From assembly GCA_002721165.1 (NCBI GenBank), contig PBJS01000006.1, positions 47,212 to 53,231 of the forward strand: a stretch of DNA of 6,020 nt. The letters are read 5' to 3'. This document shows positions 5,801-6,020 of the stretch, in pieces. The notes beneath the pieces are model-generated. The model saw only the letters and a program-made list of their open reading frames with translations, made no database searches and had not been told where the DNA came from. This stretch comes from Legionellales bacterium (GTDB lineage Bacteria > Pseudomonadota > Gammaproteobacteria > Eutrophobiales > Eutrophobiaceae). The stretch's first letter is position 1. Each line of letters opens with the position of its first letter. Made by a program: the position numbers and the translations under genes.

Positions 5801-6020
5801 ATGATTGAAATGAATTTTGAATTAGCAGAAAAAATTGCAAAAGCTGCGCATAAAAAAGCTAAAGAATTAAATCGCCCAATGAGTGTTTCTATTGTTGATG
5901 AATCAGGACGAATGGTTTATTACTCGCGTGCCGATGGTGCTGGTTTTTATACTTTTGATACATCTAAAGCAAAAGCAATGGCTGCCGCATCATTTAAACG
6001 TTCAACAATGGAAATTGACG
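5801..6020 (+). CDS. GlcG/HbpS-type heme-binding family protein (DUF336), 5' part
   Basis: The first 73 codons of a gene cut by the window end; the reading frame is open throughout. The visible protein has an amphipathic N-terminal helix (ELAEKIAKAAHKKAKE), a beta strand ending in the VDESG turn (32-36), RADGA (43-47), and a Lys/Ala-rich helix (SKAKAMAAASFKRST). That order and those motifs match the GlcG/HbpS family (Pfam Haem_degrading, often about 130-170 residues). Some characterised members bind or help degrade heme; GlcG is named from a glycolate operon, and for many members the function is unknown, so substrate and role here are unassigned. There is no signal peptide at this start, suggesting a cytoplasmic protein. 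It follows the pckG terminator by 30 bases, so it needs readthrough or a promoter overlapping the terminator region. Family confidence is good; completeness cannot be judged. Confidence 0.82.
   Translation, partial: MIEMNFELAEKIAKAAHKKAKELNRPMSVSIVDESGRMVYYSRADGAGFYTFDTSKAKAMAAASFKRSTMEID

Noticed and set aside
1..6020. Mobile element, defence system or CRISPR
   Set aside because: No transposase, integrase, nuclease, toxin-antitoxin pair or regularly spaced repeat was found; the genes are housekeeping families with intact key residues.

Overview
The window looks like ordinary chromosome from an AT-rich proteobacterium, beta or gamma. The evidence is the UbiK tail, an ApaG of proteobacterial type, the lgt-thyA pairing, a GTP-type PEP carboxykinase and low-GC codon use. 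I cannot name a genus. I see no mobile element, CRISPR array, tRNA, rRNA or phage gene, and every long reading frame worth calling belongs to a recognisable family.

Layout. Plus strand, left side: the 3' end of ubiK (ubiquinone-synthesis accessory factor), then apaG and apaH, which lie 2 bases apart (protein of ApaG fold, and diadenosine tetraphosphatase). Minus strand, centre: lgt, thyA and folA, transcribed leftwards in that order, running tail to tail into apaH with only 9 bases between the stops. Next comes a 304-base AT-rich divergent intergenic region (3615-3918), which must hold the lgt and pckG promoters and contains several small inverted and direct repeats. Plus strand, right side: pckG, closed by a clear intrinsic terminator, followed by the 5' part of a GlcG/HbpS-type (DUF336) gene cut by the window end.

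How the genes work together. ThyA turns dUMP into dTMP and oxidises methylene-tetrahydrofolate to dihydrofolate. FolA reduces that dihydrofolate back, so thyA-folA is one metabolic cycle in one operon. Lgt, the first gene of the same operon, adds diacylglyceryl to prolipoproteins in the inner membrane. ApaH removes Ap4A-type dinucleotides. PckG makes phosphoenolpyruvate from oxaloacetate and GTP, the entry step of gluconeogenesis.

The most interesting material is regulatory: a spaced direct repeat with a possible promoter and a 9-bp stem-loop upstream of pckG, a 12-bp perfect palindrome upstream of lgt, and a 15-bp dyad squeezed between the pckG terminator and the next ribosome binding site. 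None of this amounts to a demonstrated new system.
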